A stretch of 64,000 nucleotides of DNA from Halomonas sp. M20 (GCF_020622265.1 NZ_JACNMQ010000001.1:1-64000), one strand, 5' to 3'. Shown: positions 26,322 through 35,090, counted from the first letter of the stretch. The notes: generated by a model not told the origin, from the letters alone. Translations and numbers: made by a program.

Positions 26322-26756
26322 ATGTACAAGTCAATTCTTGTTCCTGTCGATGGCTCTGCTCAATCTCATAAAGCGCTGGCGCTGGCCACCAATCTGCTCG
26401 AACCTGAGCAAGGCATGCTCTACATTCTTAGCGTTCAGGAAGCGCCCCTTGCCAAAGATGCACTTGGACGGTCCGCTGGCGTTCTAGCAACCAATGCCGA
26501 GGAGCTTGTGCAAGAAGCCGGGCATGCGCTCATCGAGCAGGCTTGCCAGGCATCAAAGGTCGAAAATGAACGCGTGAAGCACATCGTGCGTGCCGGCCAA
26601 CCCGCCACCAGTATTATTGCCGAGGCCAAGCAACTCGGCGTCGATGCCATCGTCATGGGAAGCCGTGGTAACAGCAACATAAAAAGTCTGGTAATAGGCA
26701 GTGTTTCTCACCGGGTACTGCATGTTGCGACCTGTGCCGTAGTCATCGTACGTTAA
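26322..26756 (+). CDS. Universal stress protein, UspA family
   Basis: A 144-residue cytosolic protein, MYKSILVPVDGSAQSHKALALA at the start. The ATP-binding pattern MGSRGNSNIKSLVIGSVS (G-x2-G-x9-G-S) and the C-terminal VLHVATCAVVIVR place it in the nucleotide-binding Usp class. ATG 26322 has CGGAGG seven bases upstream; longer in-frame starts would begin inside the ANR box. In Pseudomonas several usp genes are ANR-dependent and support anaerobic survival, which agrees with the box upstream. It is monocistronic, with a hairpin at 26781-26802. Confidence 0.93.
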   Translation: MYKSILVPVDGSAQSHKALALATNLLEPEQGMLYILSVQEAPLAKDALGRSAGVLATNAEELVQEAGHALIEQACQASKVENERVKHIVRAGQPATSIIAEAKQLGVDAIVMGSRGNSNIKSLVIGSVSHRVLHVATCAVVIVR

Positions 26757-26780
26757 GCGATATGCCTAACACCTGCTAGA

Positions 26781-26806
26781 GAGCATCATTTTCCTGATGC
26801 TCTTAC
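26781..26806 (+). terminator. Terminator after uspA
   Basis: A perfect 8-bp stem gagcatca (26781-26788) / tgatgctc (26795-26802) with loop ttttcc, followed by ttact. Confidence 0.65.
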
Positions 26807-26988
26807 TTCTGTTCCCTTGAGTTAGAATTCGCCAATGGATATTTGACGTCCTATGGGTTCCCACCCATAGTTTCATTGCGCCTGGTGGAAGTGCCTGTAC
26901 ATCGACCTCCTGTCATCACGACGCACCTTCGATGTGTAACCTCCATCTGCCGGCGACATATATTTCCCCAAGCCAGGACAACAATAAA

Positions 26989-28356
26989 ATGCGCGATTAC
27001 CGACGCTCAGATGGTGAGACTCTGTATTGGCCTATGGGCCCTTTCAAACTGCGTTTGCCTTTTCTGCATTATCGCTTCGAGTGGCCCGACTATTTTCAGG
27101 GCCTTCTAATGTGTGCGGTGGACCTTGCGGCCATTCCATTGATGACGGAACTTCTCGGAATGCCTTTTGAGGCGGCACTGGCAGTCGTGCTACTCAACGG
27201 GTTCCTTTATCTTACTCACCATTTGCTGGGCGACCCGGTAGTACCGGGCTGGATCACCCCGGCTATCCCGCTATTGATTGCCTATTGCGGGACCTTTCCG
27301 GAGGGGCCCGATCGTGTTCATGCATTGATCGCATTTCAGTTACTACTTGGGCTTTTCTGTATCGTGCTGGGCTTGTCGGGTCTGTCCAAGCGGGTAGTTA
27401 GCCTGGTGCCGCCTGCCATCAAGGCAGGCATCATCATGGGCGCCGGCATTGCTGCAGTGATTGCCGTTTTTGAAGTGGGCGGACGCTTCGAGAGTTTCCC
27501 TTGGACCATTTCGATCGCCATCGGTATCGCCTTTTATCTCATCTTTTCTCAGCACTTCAACACGCTGAAAACGCGCAACACGTTCTGGGCCACTCTGGGC
27601 AAGCTAGGGATTTTTCCTATTATCGCCTTGGCGATCGTTCTGGCCCCGCTGTTCGGTGAAGCGCCTTGGCCGACCATTGAGTGGGGTATCACTTCGCCAG
27701 ATTTCGTGACCCTATGGACTGAATACACCGTATTCGGGCTGGGATTGCCGTCTCCCGGCATGTTCCTGCAGGCCATCCCGACGGTGCTGGCGGCCTATAT
27801 CGTGCTGTTCGGGGATGTGCTGCAGGGCAAGGCGCTGTTGCGAGAAGCGGACGAGAGTCGTCCGGATGAGGATGTGGACTACAATCCTGATCGTGCCCAC
27901 ATGATATTCGGTGGGCGCAACGCCACCATGAGCATCATAGGGCCGGATGTAGCCATGTGTGGCCCGCTATGGGCGGCCATGCACGTGGTCATTGTCGAAC
28001 GCTTCAAGGAAGGACGCAAAGCCATGGACTCGATCTTCGGTGGCGCCGGCTCCTTCCGTTGGGGAACGAATACCGGACTGCTTCTGATGCCCATTGTTAG
28101 CCTTGTGGAGCCGATTCTTGGGGTCGCGTTGGCTTTGACACTATTGATTCAAGGCTATGTAAGCGTGCGGATCGGCATCATGCAGGCACATAGTCAGCGT
28201 GATCTGGGCATTGCTGGCGTTACCGCGGCAGTACTTGCAGCGCAAGGTGCTACCTGGGCATTCGCTGTAGGCGTAGGTCTGTGTCTACTGATCTATGGTC
28301 GCCACTTCTTTGGTGGTGAAAACGACGAGACGTTTACCAAGGACGTCGACCACTGA
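26989..28356 (+). CDS. Multipass permease of the NCS2/SulP-like fold, substrate unknown
   Basis: A 455-residue membrane protein with about 12 hydrophobic segments. The start at 26989 gives MRDYRRSDGETLYWPMGPFK, a soluble N-terminus before LPFLHYRFEWPDYFQG. The segments VPPAIKAGIIMGAGIAAVIAVF and IPTVLAAYIVLFGDVLQGKAL have the look of nucleobase-cation-symport-2 relatives, possibly the uncharacterised DUF3360-type group. The NCS2 quinone-like signature was not seen. The leader contains a perfect hairpin CTATGGG-ttccca-CCCATAG at 26851-26870. It precedes the zinc alcohol dehydrogenase gene by 48 bp and probably shares its transcript. Confidence 0.6.
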   Translation: MRDYRRSDGETLYWPMGPFKLRLPFLHYRFEWPDYFQGLLMCAVDLAAIPLMTELLGMPFEAALAVVLLNGFLYLTHHLLGDPVVPGWITPAIPLLIAYCGTFPEGPDRVHALIAFQLLLGLFCIVLGLSGLSKRVVSLVPPAIKAGIIMGAGIAAVIAVFEVGGRFESFPWTISIAIGIAFYLIFSQHFNTLKTRNTFWATLGKLGIFPIIALAIVLAPLFGEAPWPTIEWGITSPDFVTLWTEYTVFGLGLPSPGMFLQAIPTVLAAYIVLFGDVLQGKALLREADESRPDEDVDYNPDRAHMIFGGRNATMSIIGPDVAMCGPLWAAMHVVIVERFKEGRKAMDSIFGGAGSFRWGTNTGLLLMPIVSLVEPILGVALALTLLIQGYVSVRIGIMQAHSQRDLGIAGVTAAVLAAQGATWAFAVGVGLCLLIYGRHFFGGENDETFTKDVDH

Positions 28357-28404
28357 ACATGCCCGAAACCAAAGCAGAAACTAAAAGCGACAGGAGGCGT
28401 CGTC

Positions 28405-29532
28405 ATGAAAACCCGTGCGGCAGTACTCAGAGAAATGGGCGCTGAAACACCCTACAAAGACTCTCAACCCTTGAAGATCGAGGAGGTGGAACTCGACACG
28501 CCGGGCAGCAATGAGATTCTGGTTCGTGTTCATGCGGCGGGACTTTGTCACTCGGATCTTTCAGTCATCGATGGCAATCGGCCCCGGCCACTTCCCATGG
28601 CGCTGGGCCATGAGGCCGCCGGGGAGATCGTCGAGGTCGGTCCAGGGGTCAAGGATCTGGCGGTGGGCGATCATGTAGTGTTCTCCTTCGTGCCTAGCTG
28701 TGGCACCTGCGATTACTGTCTTGCAGGGCGTGCAGCACTCTGTGCTCCCGGTGCCAAGGCCAACAACGAAGGCGTGCTATTGGGCGGCGATCATCGTTTG
28801 CATCAGGGCAACGAAACGATCAATCATCATCTGGGCGTTTCTGGCTTTGCCGAACACGTCGTGACCTCGCGCCGTTCGGCAGTCAAGATCGACAAGAATC
28901 TACCCTTTGATATCGCTGCGGTATTTGGCTGCGCCGTGCTTACCGGCGTGGGGGCCATCGTGCATACCGCAAAGCTGCGAGCGGGTCAGTCCGTGCTGGT
29001 AGTGGGGCTTGGTGGCGTAGGTTTGTCTGCCGTCTTGGGCGCCATCGCCGGTGGCGCTCGCCAGGTGATTGCAGCAGACATCGCCCAGGACAAGCTAGAC
29101 ATGGCAAAACAGCTTGGGGCCACCCATGTCGTTAACTCTTCGGATGAGGACGCTGTGGAGAAGGTGCACTCACTCAGCGGGGGAGGCGTGGATATCGCGG
29201 CGGAGTTCGCCGGCGTAGCGCCGGCACTGGAATTTGCGCTGGCCGCTACGGGTAAGGGAGGGACGACCGTCACCGCCGGATTGCCGCATCCAGACACACG
29301 TCTGGAGCTTAGCCCGACCAAGATGGTAGCAGAAGAGCGCTGCTTCATGGGCTCCTATCTGGGCGGACATGTTCCCGCGTTGGATATCCCGGAATATGTT
29401 GCCCTTTATATGGCGGGCCGCTTGCCGGTAGATAAATTGCTCACCCATCGCATCAAGCTTGATGACATCAATGAAGGGTTCGACCGTCTCGCAAATGGAG
29501 AAGCGATCAGGCAAGTTATCCTGTTCGATTAG
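28405..29532 (+). CDS. Zinc-dependent alcohol dehydrogenase (MDR superfamily)
   Basis: A 375-residue medium-chain dehydrogenase. The catalytic zinc region AAGLCHSDLSV, GHEAAGEIVEVG and GCAVLTGVGA, and the structural-zinc lobe CGTCDYCLAGRAALC (four Cys), are all present. The NAD(H) motif GLGGVGLSAVLGA is followed by AADIAQDKL; the Asp favours NAD over NADP. The sequence is of the benzyl alcohol / class III-like group (insert KANNEGVLLGGDHRLHQGNE). RBS AGGAGG precedes ATG 28405. The acetyltransferase gene begins 30 bp downstream. Confidence 0.9.
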   Translation: MKTRAAVLREMGAETPYKDSQPLKIEEVELDTPGSNEILVRVHAAGLCHSDLSVIDGNRPRPLPMALGHEAAGEIVEVGPGVKDLAVGDHVVFSFVPSCGTCDYCLAGRAALCAPGAKANNEGVLLGGDHRLHQGNETINHHLGVSGFAEHVVTSRRSAVKIDKNLPFDIAAVFGCAVLTGVGAIVHTAKLRAGQSVLVVGLGGVGLSAVLGAIAGGARQVIAADIAQDKLDMAKQLGATHVVNSSDEDAVEKVHSLSGGGVDIAAEFAGVAPALEFALAATGKGGTTVTAGLPHPDTRLELSPTKMVAEERCFMGSYLGGHVPALDIPEYVALYMAGRLPVDKLLTHRIKLDDINEGFDRLANGEAIRQVILFD

Positions 29533-29561
29533 TGTTTCAAGATGAGAAAAACGGACACAGC

Positions 29562-30104
29562 ATGACTGAAAAAGAGAAGATGGTCGCAGGTGCGCTTTAT
29601 CACCCAGGCGATGAAGAGCTGATCGAAGACAGCAGCCGTGCACAACTGTTCGTACATCGCTACAACCAGACCACGGTGGAAGATCGTGGTCTGCGACGAG
29701 AGTTGCTTAAGACATGCCTAGGCAGTTTTGGTGCCCGTAGCGTCATCAGACCGCCATTTTTCATCGACTATGGATACAACCTTTTCATCGGCGATGGCGT
29801 GTTCCTGAACTACGGCTGTGTGCTGCTCGACATCTGCGCCATTCGAATCGGCGACAGGACACAGATCGGCCCCGGTGTGCAGATCTACGCGGCGGATCAT
29901 CCTCGGGACGCGGCCAGTCGCAATAAGGGGCTGGAGTGCGGACGCCCTGTCATTATCGGCCGAAATACCTGGATTGGAGGCCATGCGGTCATATTACCTG
30001 GCGTTACCGTAGAAGACGATGCCATCGTAGGAGCGGGCAGTGTTGTCACGCGAGATGTACCCGCCGGCACGACGGTTTCCGGCAATCCTGCCAAACCGCA
30101 TTGA
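29562..30104 (+). CDS. maa: Sugar O-acetyltransferase (maltose acetyltransferase type)
   Basis: A 180-residue hexapeptide-repeat acyltransferase. The N-terminal Mac domain is MTEKEKMVAGALYHPGDEEL. The left-handed beta-helix then has [LIV]GxxxxI repeats (FFIDYGYNLFIGDGVFLNYG, IGDRTQIGPGVQIYAADHP), the catalytic His in ADHP, and the end VVTRDVPAGTTVSGNPAK. It acetylates maltose, glucose or similar sugars from acetyl-CoA. ATG 29562 is chosen over the in-frame codon at 29532, which overlaps the dehydrogenase stop. Confidence 0.93.
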   Translation: MTEKEKMVAGALYHPGDEELIEDSSRAQLFVHRYNQTTVEDRGLRRELLKTCLGSFGARSVIRPPFFIDYGYNLFIGDGVFLNYGCVLLDICAIRIGDRTQIGPGVQIYAADHPRDAASRNKGLECGRPVIIGRNTWIGGHAVILPGVTVEDDAIVGAGSVVTRDVPAGTTVSGNPAKPH

Positions 30105-30188
30105 AGAACTGCGTTAGAGTGAAATTTGCCAACATTTTTTTGCATTGTTTTACATTCCTGGTGCAATTTCCTGATGCGAAGCAAAGCC

Positions 30189-30233
30189 TTGTCATGGCAT
30201 GGTTTGCTAAACTACCCATGCTCGCCATGACAA
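30189..30233. repeat. Inverted repeat upstream of a small gene
   Basis: Perfect 10-bp arms TTGTCATGGC (30189-30198) and GCCATGACAA (30224-30233), with additional CATGG / CCATG symmetry inside. The element lies 40 bp before the start of the 55-codon gene. There is no T-run, so it is more likely an operator or RNA hairpin than a terminator. Confidence 0.5.
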
Positions 30234-30272
30234 ATGGCATTGCTTAGCGGACATTACGGAGACTTGGTAGGA

Positions 30273-30440
30273 ATGACAGAGCTTGAGTTGGAAGAGGCAC
30301 GTCTTGCAGATTGCGATGCAGAAGCATATCTGAGGTTGGCAAACGCCATGAAAGAGGCGGGCATCGATTCCGTGACGCCTGGTTATTTATGCAAGCTCGC
30401 CGAAAAGATACGCAGTGAAAACTTAGAAGGTGATGACTGA
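30273..30440 (+). CDS. Small acidic hypothetical protein
   Basis: I do not recognise this 55-residue protein (MTELELEEARLADCDAEAYL...). ATG 30273 follows GGTAGGA. It is helical and acidic, with one Cys near each end and no signal or membrane segment. It lies between the acetyltransferase gene and the convergent Crp-like regulator, behind a 45-bp inverted repeat. A real short gene is likely because of the RBS and composition, but no family can be given. Confidence 0.45.
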   Translation: MTELELEEARLADCDAEAYLRLANAMKEAGIDSVTPGYLCKLAEKIRSENLEGDD

Positions 30441-30589
30441 CATCCCCTTCAGAATTATGAACCGGTTTTTTCTCATTCGAGTCATGAGCTGACGTAGCTC
30501 CGTTAGTAGGGCAATGCACTCGTAATTCACAGGTCGGCGCTTCAAGTCCATGGGCTGATATCCGCTCATGCCGGGCTCTTTGAAGTCTT

Positions 30590-31420
30590 CTACTGCTTTT
30601 CCGCGATTCTTCCATCTTGATCTTCGCTGAAACCGGAAGCTGCTGGGCTGATGGGGATGGATGGCGGTTGCTCTATCAACGACAAATTCCCACCGCCCCA
30701 CAGGATCTTCAAGTAGCGCTCATCGAATGCCGCTATTTCCCTGAGCTTGGTCGCATCGAGAATGATCAGCTGGAAAAGATGACGTTGCACCAACCCCTCT
30801 GCGGCGAGTTGGCTGAAAGTGCGGCTGACGTGCACCGCGCTCATGCCCAATGTATCGGCCAGATCCTGCTGGGTCAGCGGCAACAGGAACTCATCCCGAT
30901 AGTTCTCGTCGATTTCAAGCAGTCGTGTATGACATTCACAAATAAAATGCGCCAATCGTTGCTTGGCGCTTCGGTGCGTCATGGTGATTCGGCGCTCGGC
31001 GAGCATTGCCTGGCGCTGGTTGATGATGGCAAACAGCAGTGCTGCCGTGTTCGGCGAGTCATCGAATAGTTTCAGTAGCGACGAATGAGGCAGTTCGCAT
31101 ACCCAGCCATCGGTCAGCATCACGGCATTGGTACGGCGGTTCCCTGAAGCGATCTGACACAGGCCAAGCACGTCGCCGGGCAAATAGATTTCGAGTAGTT
31201 GTCGACTACCATCTTTATGATAATAGATCGAACAAGCCCAGCCGCTGCGTAAAACGAGCAAAGAGTTGGCACTTTCACCTTCCTGCCATAAACAATCACC
31301 TGCCTTTCGATGGATCAGTTGGTCTTCTGGGAAGTGATCGAGTAGCGCCGTAACCTCTTTTTCTAGGGTATGGTAAATATCGAAGCGCTTGAAAATACTA
31401 TCGAATACGACTCGATTCAC
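30590..31420 (-). CDS. Crp/Fnr family transcriptional regulator
   Basis: A 276-residue regulator. An N-terminal cyclic-nucleotide-binding-type beta roll (about 30-150; LWQEGESANSLLVLRSGWAC, LEIYLPGDVLGLCQIASG) precedes a long dimer helix and a Crp-type winged helix with LTQQDLADTLGMSAVHVSRTFSQLAAEGLV (about 182-211). It lacks the N-terminal cysteine cluster of FNR/ANR, so it should not be the oxygen sensor that uses the uspA box. The C-terminus has about 35 extra residues rich in Ser, Ile and Pro. The start ATG 31420 is weakly supported. Confidence 0.9.
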   Translation of the reverse strand: MNRVVFDSIFKRFDIYHTLEKEVTALLDHFPEDQLIHRKAGDCLWQEGESANSLLVLRSGWACSIYYHKDGSRQLLEIYLPGDVLGLCQIASGNRRTNAVMLTDGWVCELPHSSLLKLFDDSPNTAALLFAIINQRQAMLAERRITMTHRSAKQRLAHFICECHTRLLEIDENYRDEFLLPLTQQDLADTLGMSAVHVSRTFSQLAAEGLVQRHLFQLIILDATKLREIAAFDERYLKILWGGGNLSLIEQPPSIPISPAASGFSEDQDGRIAEKQ

Positions 31421-31597
31421 TATAACTCCCCGGCGGCAAAGTAATCTTCGTGTGAAGAAACCATGCAGGGGAAATATAGCGCTATAACTTAGGTTTATTT
31501 TGCCACTGCCAAGCGCGAGAAATCCGTATACAAATGGTAGGATTCCCGGTTTCCAGAGTCTCGCTATGCCTAATTTTCATTCAAACAGGAGAGAGTT

Positions 31598-32167
31598 GTG
31601 TCGATGCGTAAATTGACAGGGAGCGTCGTATTACCCGTATTGATGGCAGTGTTGGGGGCCGGCACGGCCTGGGCGGATGACGACGCCACCTATGGCTGGA
31701 TCGAAAGAGCCGGAATCGGGTCGCTCGGCGCGGTAGCCAAAGCCAAGCTCGATAGCGGTGCGCTGACCTCATCGATAAATGCCAAGAATATCGAGCACTT
31801 CGAGCGTGATGGCGATGACTGGGTTCGCTTCACCCTGACACTTGAAGACCAAAAGAGCGAAGAGAAAGTATCCGAGAAAATGGAATTGCCGCTTCAGCGA
31901 AACCTGACGGTTCGCGGTGCCGGTGGCAAGGATGAGCGCCCGGTAGTGCTACTGAAAATCTGCATGAATGATACGATTTATGAGGAGCAGTTCAGCCTCA
32001 GAGATCGCAGTGACATGATCTATCCGGTATTGCTGGGGCGGCGCACGATTCAGCACCTGGGCAAGCTCGATGTGACCAAGACCTTTTTACACGACCCCAA
32101 ATGCAATGCGGAGTCGACGGTTAGATACTTCGATGAGCAAGAGGCGCAAGGCAATATCGGCACCTGA
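31598..32167 (+). CDS. Secreted retropepsin-like protein (RimB / ATP-dependent zinc protease family)
   Basis: A 189-residue protein with a signal peptide (about 1-26, ending AWA). It belongs to the RimK-associated retropepsin-like family (Pfam Zn_protease, DUF785). The aspartic active-site-like segment is AKAKLDSGALTSSINAKNIE, with the family D-S-G-A; PVLLGRRTIQHLGKLDVT is the second conserved block. RBS AGGAG fits the GTG start at 31598 better than the ATG at 31604. Despite the family name, no metalloprotease motif is seen. The role in the periplasm is unknown. Confidence 0.82.
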   Translation: MSMRKLTGSVVLPVLMAVLGAGTAWADDDATYGWIERAGIGSLGAVAKAKLDSGALTSSINAKNIEHFERDGDDWVRFTLTLEDQKSEEKVSEKMELPLQRNLTVRGAGGKDERPVVLLKICMNDTIYEEQFSLRDRSDMIYPVLLGRRTIQHLGKLDVTKTFLHDPKCNAESTVRYFDEQEAQGNIGT

Positions 32168-32276
32168 ACGACTTTTGCCCCAACGTTTGCTTTGATGCCT
32201 GTTCCAATAAGCAGGGCACTGTCCAGTCTCCGAGCGAGCCTAGCGGTTCAGAGGCGGCGATGATTGGCGGGTTAAA

Positions 32277-32302
32277 CAAAAAAAGCGGCCAGAAGTGGCC
32301 GC
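32277..32302 (-). terminator. Terminator of the chemoreceptor gene
   Basis: Read on the minus strand: stem gcggcca / tggccgc (32285-32302) with loop cttc, followed by eight T residues (the a-run 32277-32284). It lies 20 bp after the stop of the chemoreceptor gene. Confidence 0.88.
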
Positions 32303-32321
32303 TTGAAGCTTGTCGTGAATA

Positions 32322-33848
32322 TCAGGCCGGTGCCAGGGCGGTCGGGCTCTTCCGGGATATGACCTTCGATTTTTCTTCGGTGGAATCCTGGCGAGGCTGA
32401 GTCGTCTGGGTCGATTCGTTTTCCAGGTGGAAGTAGCCGATGGTGGTGGTCAGGTACTGCGCCGCTTCTTCCAGGCGTTCCGCCACCCCTTTGGTGCTGT
32501 CGATGGAGCTGGCAGAGAGAGCAAGTGCTTCCTGCATTTCGAGAATACTGGCGTTGAGGGTTTCGATGCCTTGATTCTGCTCGTGGCTTGAGGTGGTGAT
32601 ATCATCCATGCGATTGGAGACCTGCTGGAAGGCTTCCACCACCCGCTGCATCAGTTCTTCGGTGGTGCGCACCTGCTCCACGCCGGACTTTACCTGTTGA
32701 TTGGAATGATCGACCCGTTCGCGAATCGATTGCGCCGTGTGAGCCGTGCGCTCTGACAGCCCTCGTACCTCGTTGGCCACCACGGCAAAGCCGCGCCCCT
32801 GTTCGCCGGCTCTGGCCGCTTCCACGGAGGCATTCAGCGCCAATAGATTGGTCTGGAAGGTGATGTTGTCGATCTCACCCAGCAGTTGTGCAATATCCCG
32901 GGCGCTTTCATCGATATGAGACATGGTCTCGCTGAGCTGGGCCACGCTTTGTGCACCTTGACGAACGGTGTCGCCGGTCTGGGACGCCAGTTGATTGGTA
33001 CGCTCCGCCTCTGCCGCGCTCTGACGAGTCGAAGTCGAAAGCTCTTCGGTGCTGGAAGCGGTACGCTCGATCTGTTCGGCGCTGCGCTGGGCCTGCTGCT
33101 GAAGCGTCTGCTGCGCCGCAGTGGTGTCGGCACTCAAGGTATGTACCGTTACCGCGGTCTGGCGCACCTCCTTGAGCACGCTGGTCAGCTTGGCCTGCAT
33201 GCTGGCGATGGCATCGAGAGCAGGGCGGCGGCGCTGTTCCTGGGTAAATTTCGCGTCGAGCTTCCCCTGTTCCGCTTCCCGAGCGAAGTCGGTGATTCTT
33301 AGTCCATCACCAATGACCTGATGCAGTGTGTTGCTCAGATAGCCCAGAATGAACGCGTGAACCACCACGGCACCCGCATGCATTGCCAGGCACATGATCA
33401 GATGCATGACATTGCTGGGGGTAACGCCCTGATAGATATGTGTCCAGCCAAGATATTGTAGATAGGTAAAGCCGATATGATGTGCGGCGATCACCCCGGC
33501 ACCAGCCAGAATCACCCGCCAGTCACAGTAGAGAATCAACGCCGAAAGCATGATGAAGATGCTGAAATGTGCCTCGATCATGCCCCCGGTTTGGTCGATC
33601 AATAGAGCAGAAAAGCCCATGAACAGGGCAGCCATGGTCATGCCACTGAACAGCGTGCCGGCCCAGGTGCGAGTAATCAGGTAAGCCAAGGGCACTGCCG
33701 TCAGGGCAAAGCCGACTACTGACAGCCAGCTGCCATTGAGAATCCCCGCCACTAGACAAATGGCAAGATTGAGCAGTGCCAGCGCCCACATCACGCGGTC
33801 GATGCGGCGTCGATAAGCGCTGGGTATCTGGCTCCTAGACGAATTCAT
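32322..33848 (-). CDS. Methyl-accepting chemotaxis protein with multi-spanning membrane domain
   Basis: A 508-residue chemoreceptor. The start ATG 33848 precedes [25 protein letters not shown]. Residues about 18-190 form five to six membrane segments with no periplasmic ligand domain and no clear HAMP. The cytoplasmic part has helical methylation regions and the signalling tip [20 protein letters not shown] followed by [16 protein letters not shown]. No CheR/CheB-tethering NWETF-like tail is present. The architecture suggests sensing within the membrane or of cell energy state. It is monocistronic. Confidence 0.92.
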   Translation of the reverse strand: MNSSRSQIPSAYRRRIDRVMWALALLNLAICLVAGILNGSWLSVVGFALTAVPLAYLITRTWAGTLFSGMTMAALFMGFSALLIDQTGGMIEAHFSIFIMLSALILYCDWRVILAGAGVIAAHHIGFTYLQYLGWTHIYQGVTPSNVMHLIMCLAMHAGAVVVHAFILGYLSNTLHQVIGDGLRITDFAREAEQGKLDAKFTQEQRRRPALDAIASMQAKLTSVLKEVRQTAVTVHTLSADTTAAQQTLQQQAQRSAEQIERTASSTEELSTSTRQSAAEAERTNQLASQTGDTVRQGAQSVAQLSETMSHIDESARDIAQLLGEIDNITFQTNLLALNASVEAARAGEQGRGFAVVANEVRGLSERTAHTAQSIRERVDHSNQQVKSGVEQVRTTEELMQRVVEAFQQVSNRMDDITTSSHEQNQGIETLNASILEMQEALALSASSIDSTKGVAERLEEAAQYLTTTIGYFHLENESTQTTQPRQDSTEEKSKVISRKSPTALAPA

Positions 33849-33968
33849 GTCGATATTCTCCTTTTCCGGTTTTGTGTTGTACATTAGTTGTGCAAAATTT
33901 GTGTAGAAATGGGGTCGGTAAATCTGCAAAAGGTTCGAATGTTGAGTTCAAATTGCTGCTAATCAGTA

Positions 33969-34151
33969 TTATCGACTTACGGCACCAACTCTTGAGGGGT
34001 TTCTTGAGTAAAGAGAATCGCTAAGGTGATTCGGATCAAGTTCACGCAGCTGTCGTCGCAAAAATGCTTTTTTGTACAAGATTTGTACCAAAGCGCGGGC
34101 TGTATGTAGCTGCTGTAGAATAGTTGCAATGATGAGTCGCTCGAGCGGCAT
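33969..34151 (-). pseudogene. DUF1127-like small protein, probably frameshifted
   Basis: An open frame gives MPLERLIIATILQQLHTARA..., then RRQLRELDPNHLSD, a DUF1127-type core, and then a tail (SLYSRNPSRV...) unlike that family. After the LSD codons, another frame gives ILFTQETPQELVP and a stop, which fits the family continuation (L-x-D-I-G-L-T-R-x-E). This suggests a one-frame shift near 34010-34015. No ribosome binding site is visible. It is low-confidence; it may be non-coding. Confidence 0.3.
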
Positions 34152-34223
34152 TCGAGAAAGCAAAATTTGTAGATCGGCGTTAAATCAGATGGAGGGCTCG
34201 GTTAGAATCCCGATAGTCGTTAG

Positions 34224-34366
34224 GGAAACGCTGAATAAATCGGCGAATGGAATGAAGCGCAAGGCGCACGGCACGCAGAAGGCGAGACATAACATGGGGT
34301 TAGGCGAGCCATCGAGTACCGCGCAACGCAGCGATTCGCCCATGCAGACATTTATTCAGTGTTTCC
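34224..34366. mobile_element. MITE-like element, copy 1
   Basis: A 143-bp non-coding element with terminal inverted repeats GGAAACGCTGAATAAAT (left) and, on the other strand, GGAAACACTGAATAAAT (right), 16 of 17 identical. It is flanked by direct TTAG repeats (34220-34223 and 34367-34370), which fit the YTAR target of IS5-type transposases. Its core shares the 18-mer at 34283-34300 with the element at 62383-62542. It lies 31 bp upstream of the FAH hydrolase start and may carry or disrupt its promoter. Confidence 0.75.
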
Positions 34367-34397
34367 TTAGTTATGGCCCCAATTTCAGGAGATAACT

Positions 34398-35090
34398 ATG
34401 CGCTTCGCTCCCCGTTTCACCGATGGCCGATCCTTCGATCAACCTCTGGGCAAGATCGTTTGCGTGGGGCGTAATTACGCCGAGCATGCAAAAGAGCTCG
34501 ATAACCCCGTGCCCAGCGCGCCGCTGTTGTTCATCAAGCCGGCGACCAGTGCTGTAATGCTTGAAGAGACGATCGCGATGCCCAGCGAGCGGGGCGAGGT
34601 GCATTTCGAGACCGAGCTTGCTCTATTGATCGGTGAGACGTTGACGGGGGCATCGCCGCAGGCGGCGGAAGCTGCGGTAGTAGGAATCGGACTGGCGCTG
34701 GATCTGACGAGGCGCGACGTTCAGGCCCAGCTAAAAGAGAAGGGGCACCCCTGGGAAATCGCCAAGGCGTTTGACGGCGCCTGCCCGCTGTCGTCTTTCG
34801 TTGCAATTGAGAATGCTCCGGACTGGAGCAGTCTGGCATTTAGCCTGGATATCGACGGCGAGCGCCGCCAGACCGGCCAAACCAGCGACATGCTGTTCCA
34901 GATACCGACGCTGCTGGCGGAAATGAGCCGACACTTCACCCTGGAGCCGGGCGATGTGGTGCTGACCGGCACACCGGCGGGAGTCGGGCCACTGCCGCCT
35001 GGCGCCGAGCTGCGTTTCATTCTGGAGGCGGGAACCAGCCACGCGGGGCTCGATATCAAAACCCGCGTGGACGATGCTCATTCAAGATAG
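34398..35090 (+). CDS. Fumarylacetoacetate hydrolase family protein (acylpyruvase-like)
   Basis: A 230-residue FAH-fold enzyme. The family core is seen in order: GKIVCVGRNYAEHAKEL, PLLFIKPATSAV, VHFETELALLIG (metal-binding Glu), LDLTRRDVQ and LEPGDVVLTGTPAGVGPLPPG. It resembles YcgM-type acylpyruvate hydrolase / oxaloacetate decarboxylase proteins. RBS AGGAG lies just before ATG 34398. Its last 13 bp overlap the end of convergent speA. The only upstream sequence is the MITE-like repeat. Confidence 0.88.
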   Translation: MRFAPRFTDGRSFDQPLGKIVCVGRNYAEHAKELDNPVPSAPLLFIKPATSAVMLEETIAMPSERGEVHFETELALLIGETLTGASPQAAEAAVVGIGLALDLTRRDVQAQLKEKGHPWEIAKAFDGACPLSSFVAIENAPDWSSLAFSLDIDGERRQTGQTSDMLFQIPTLLAEMSRHFTLEPGDVVLTGTPAGVGPLPPGAELRFILEAGTSHAGLDIKTRVDDAHSR

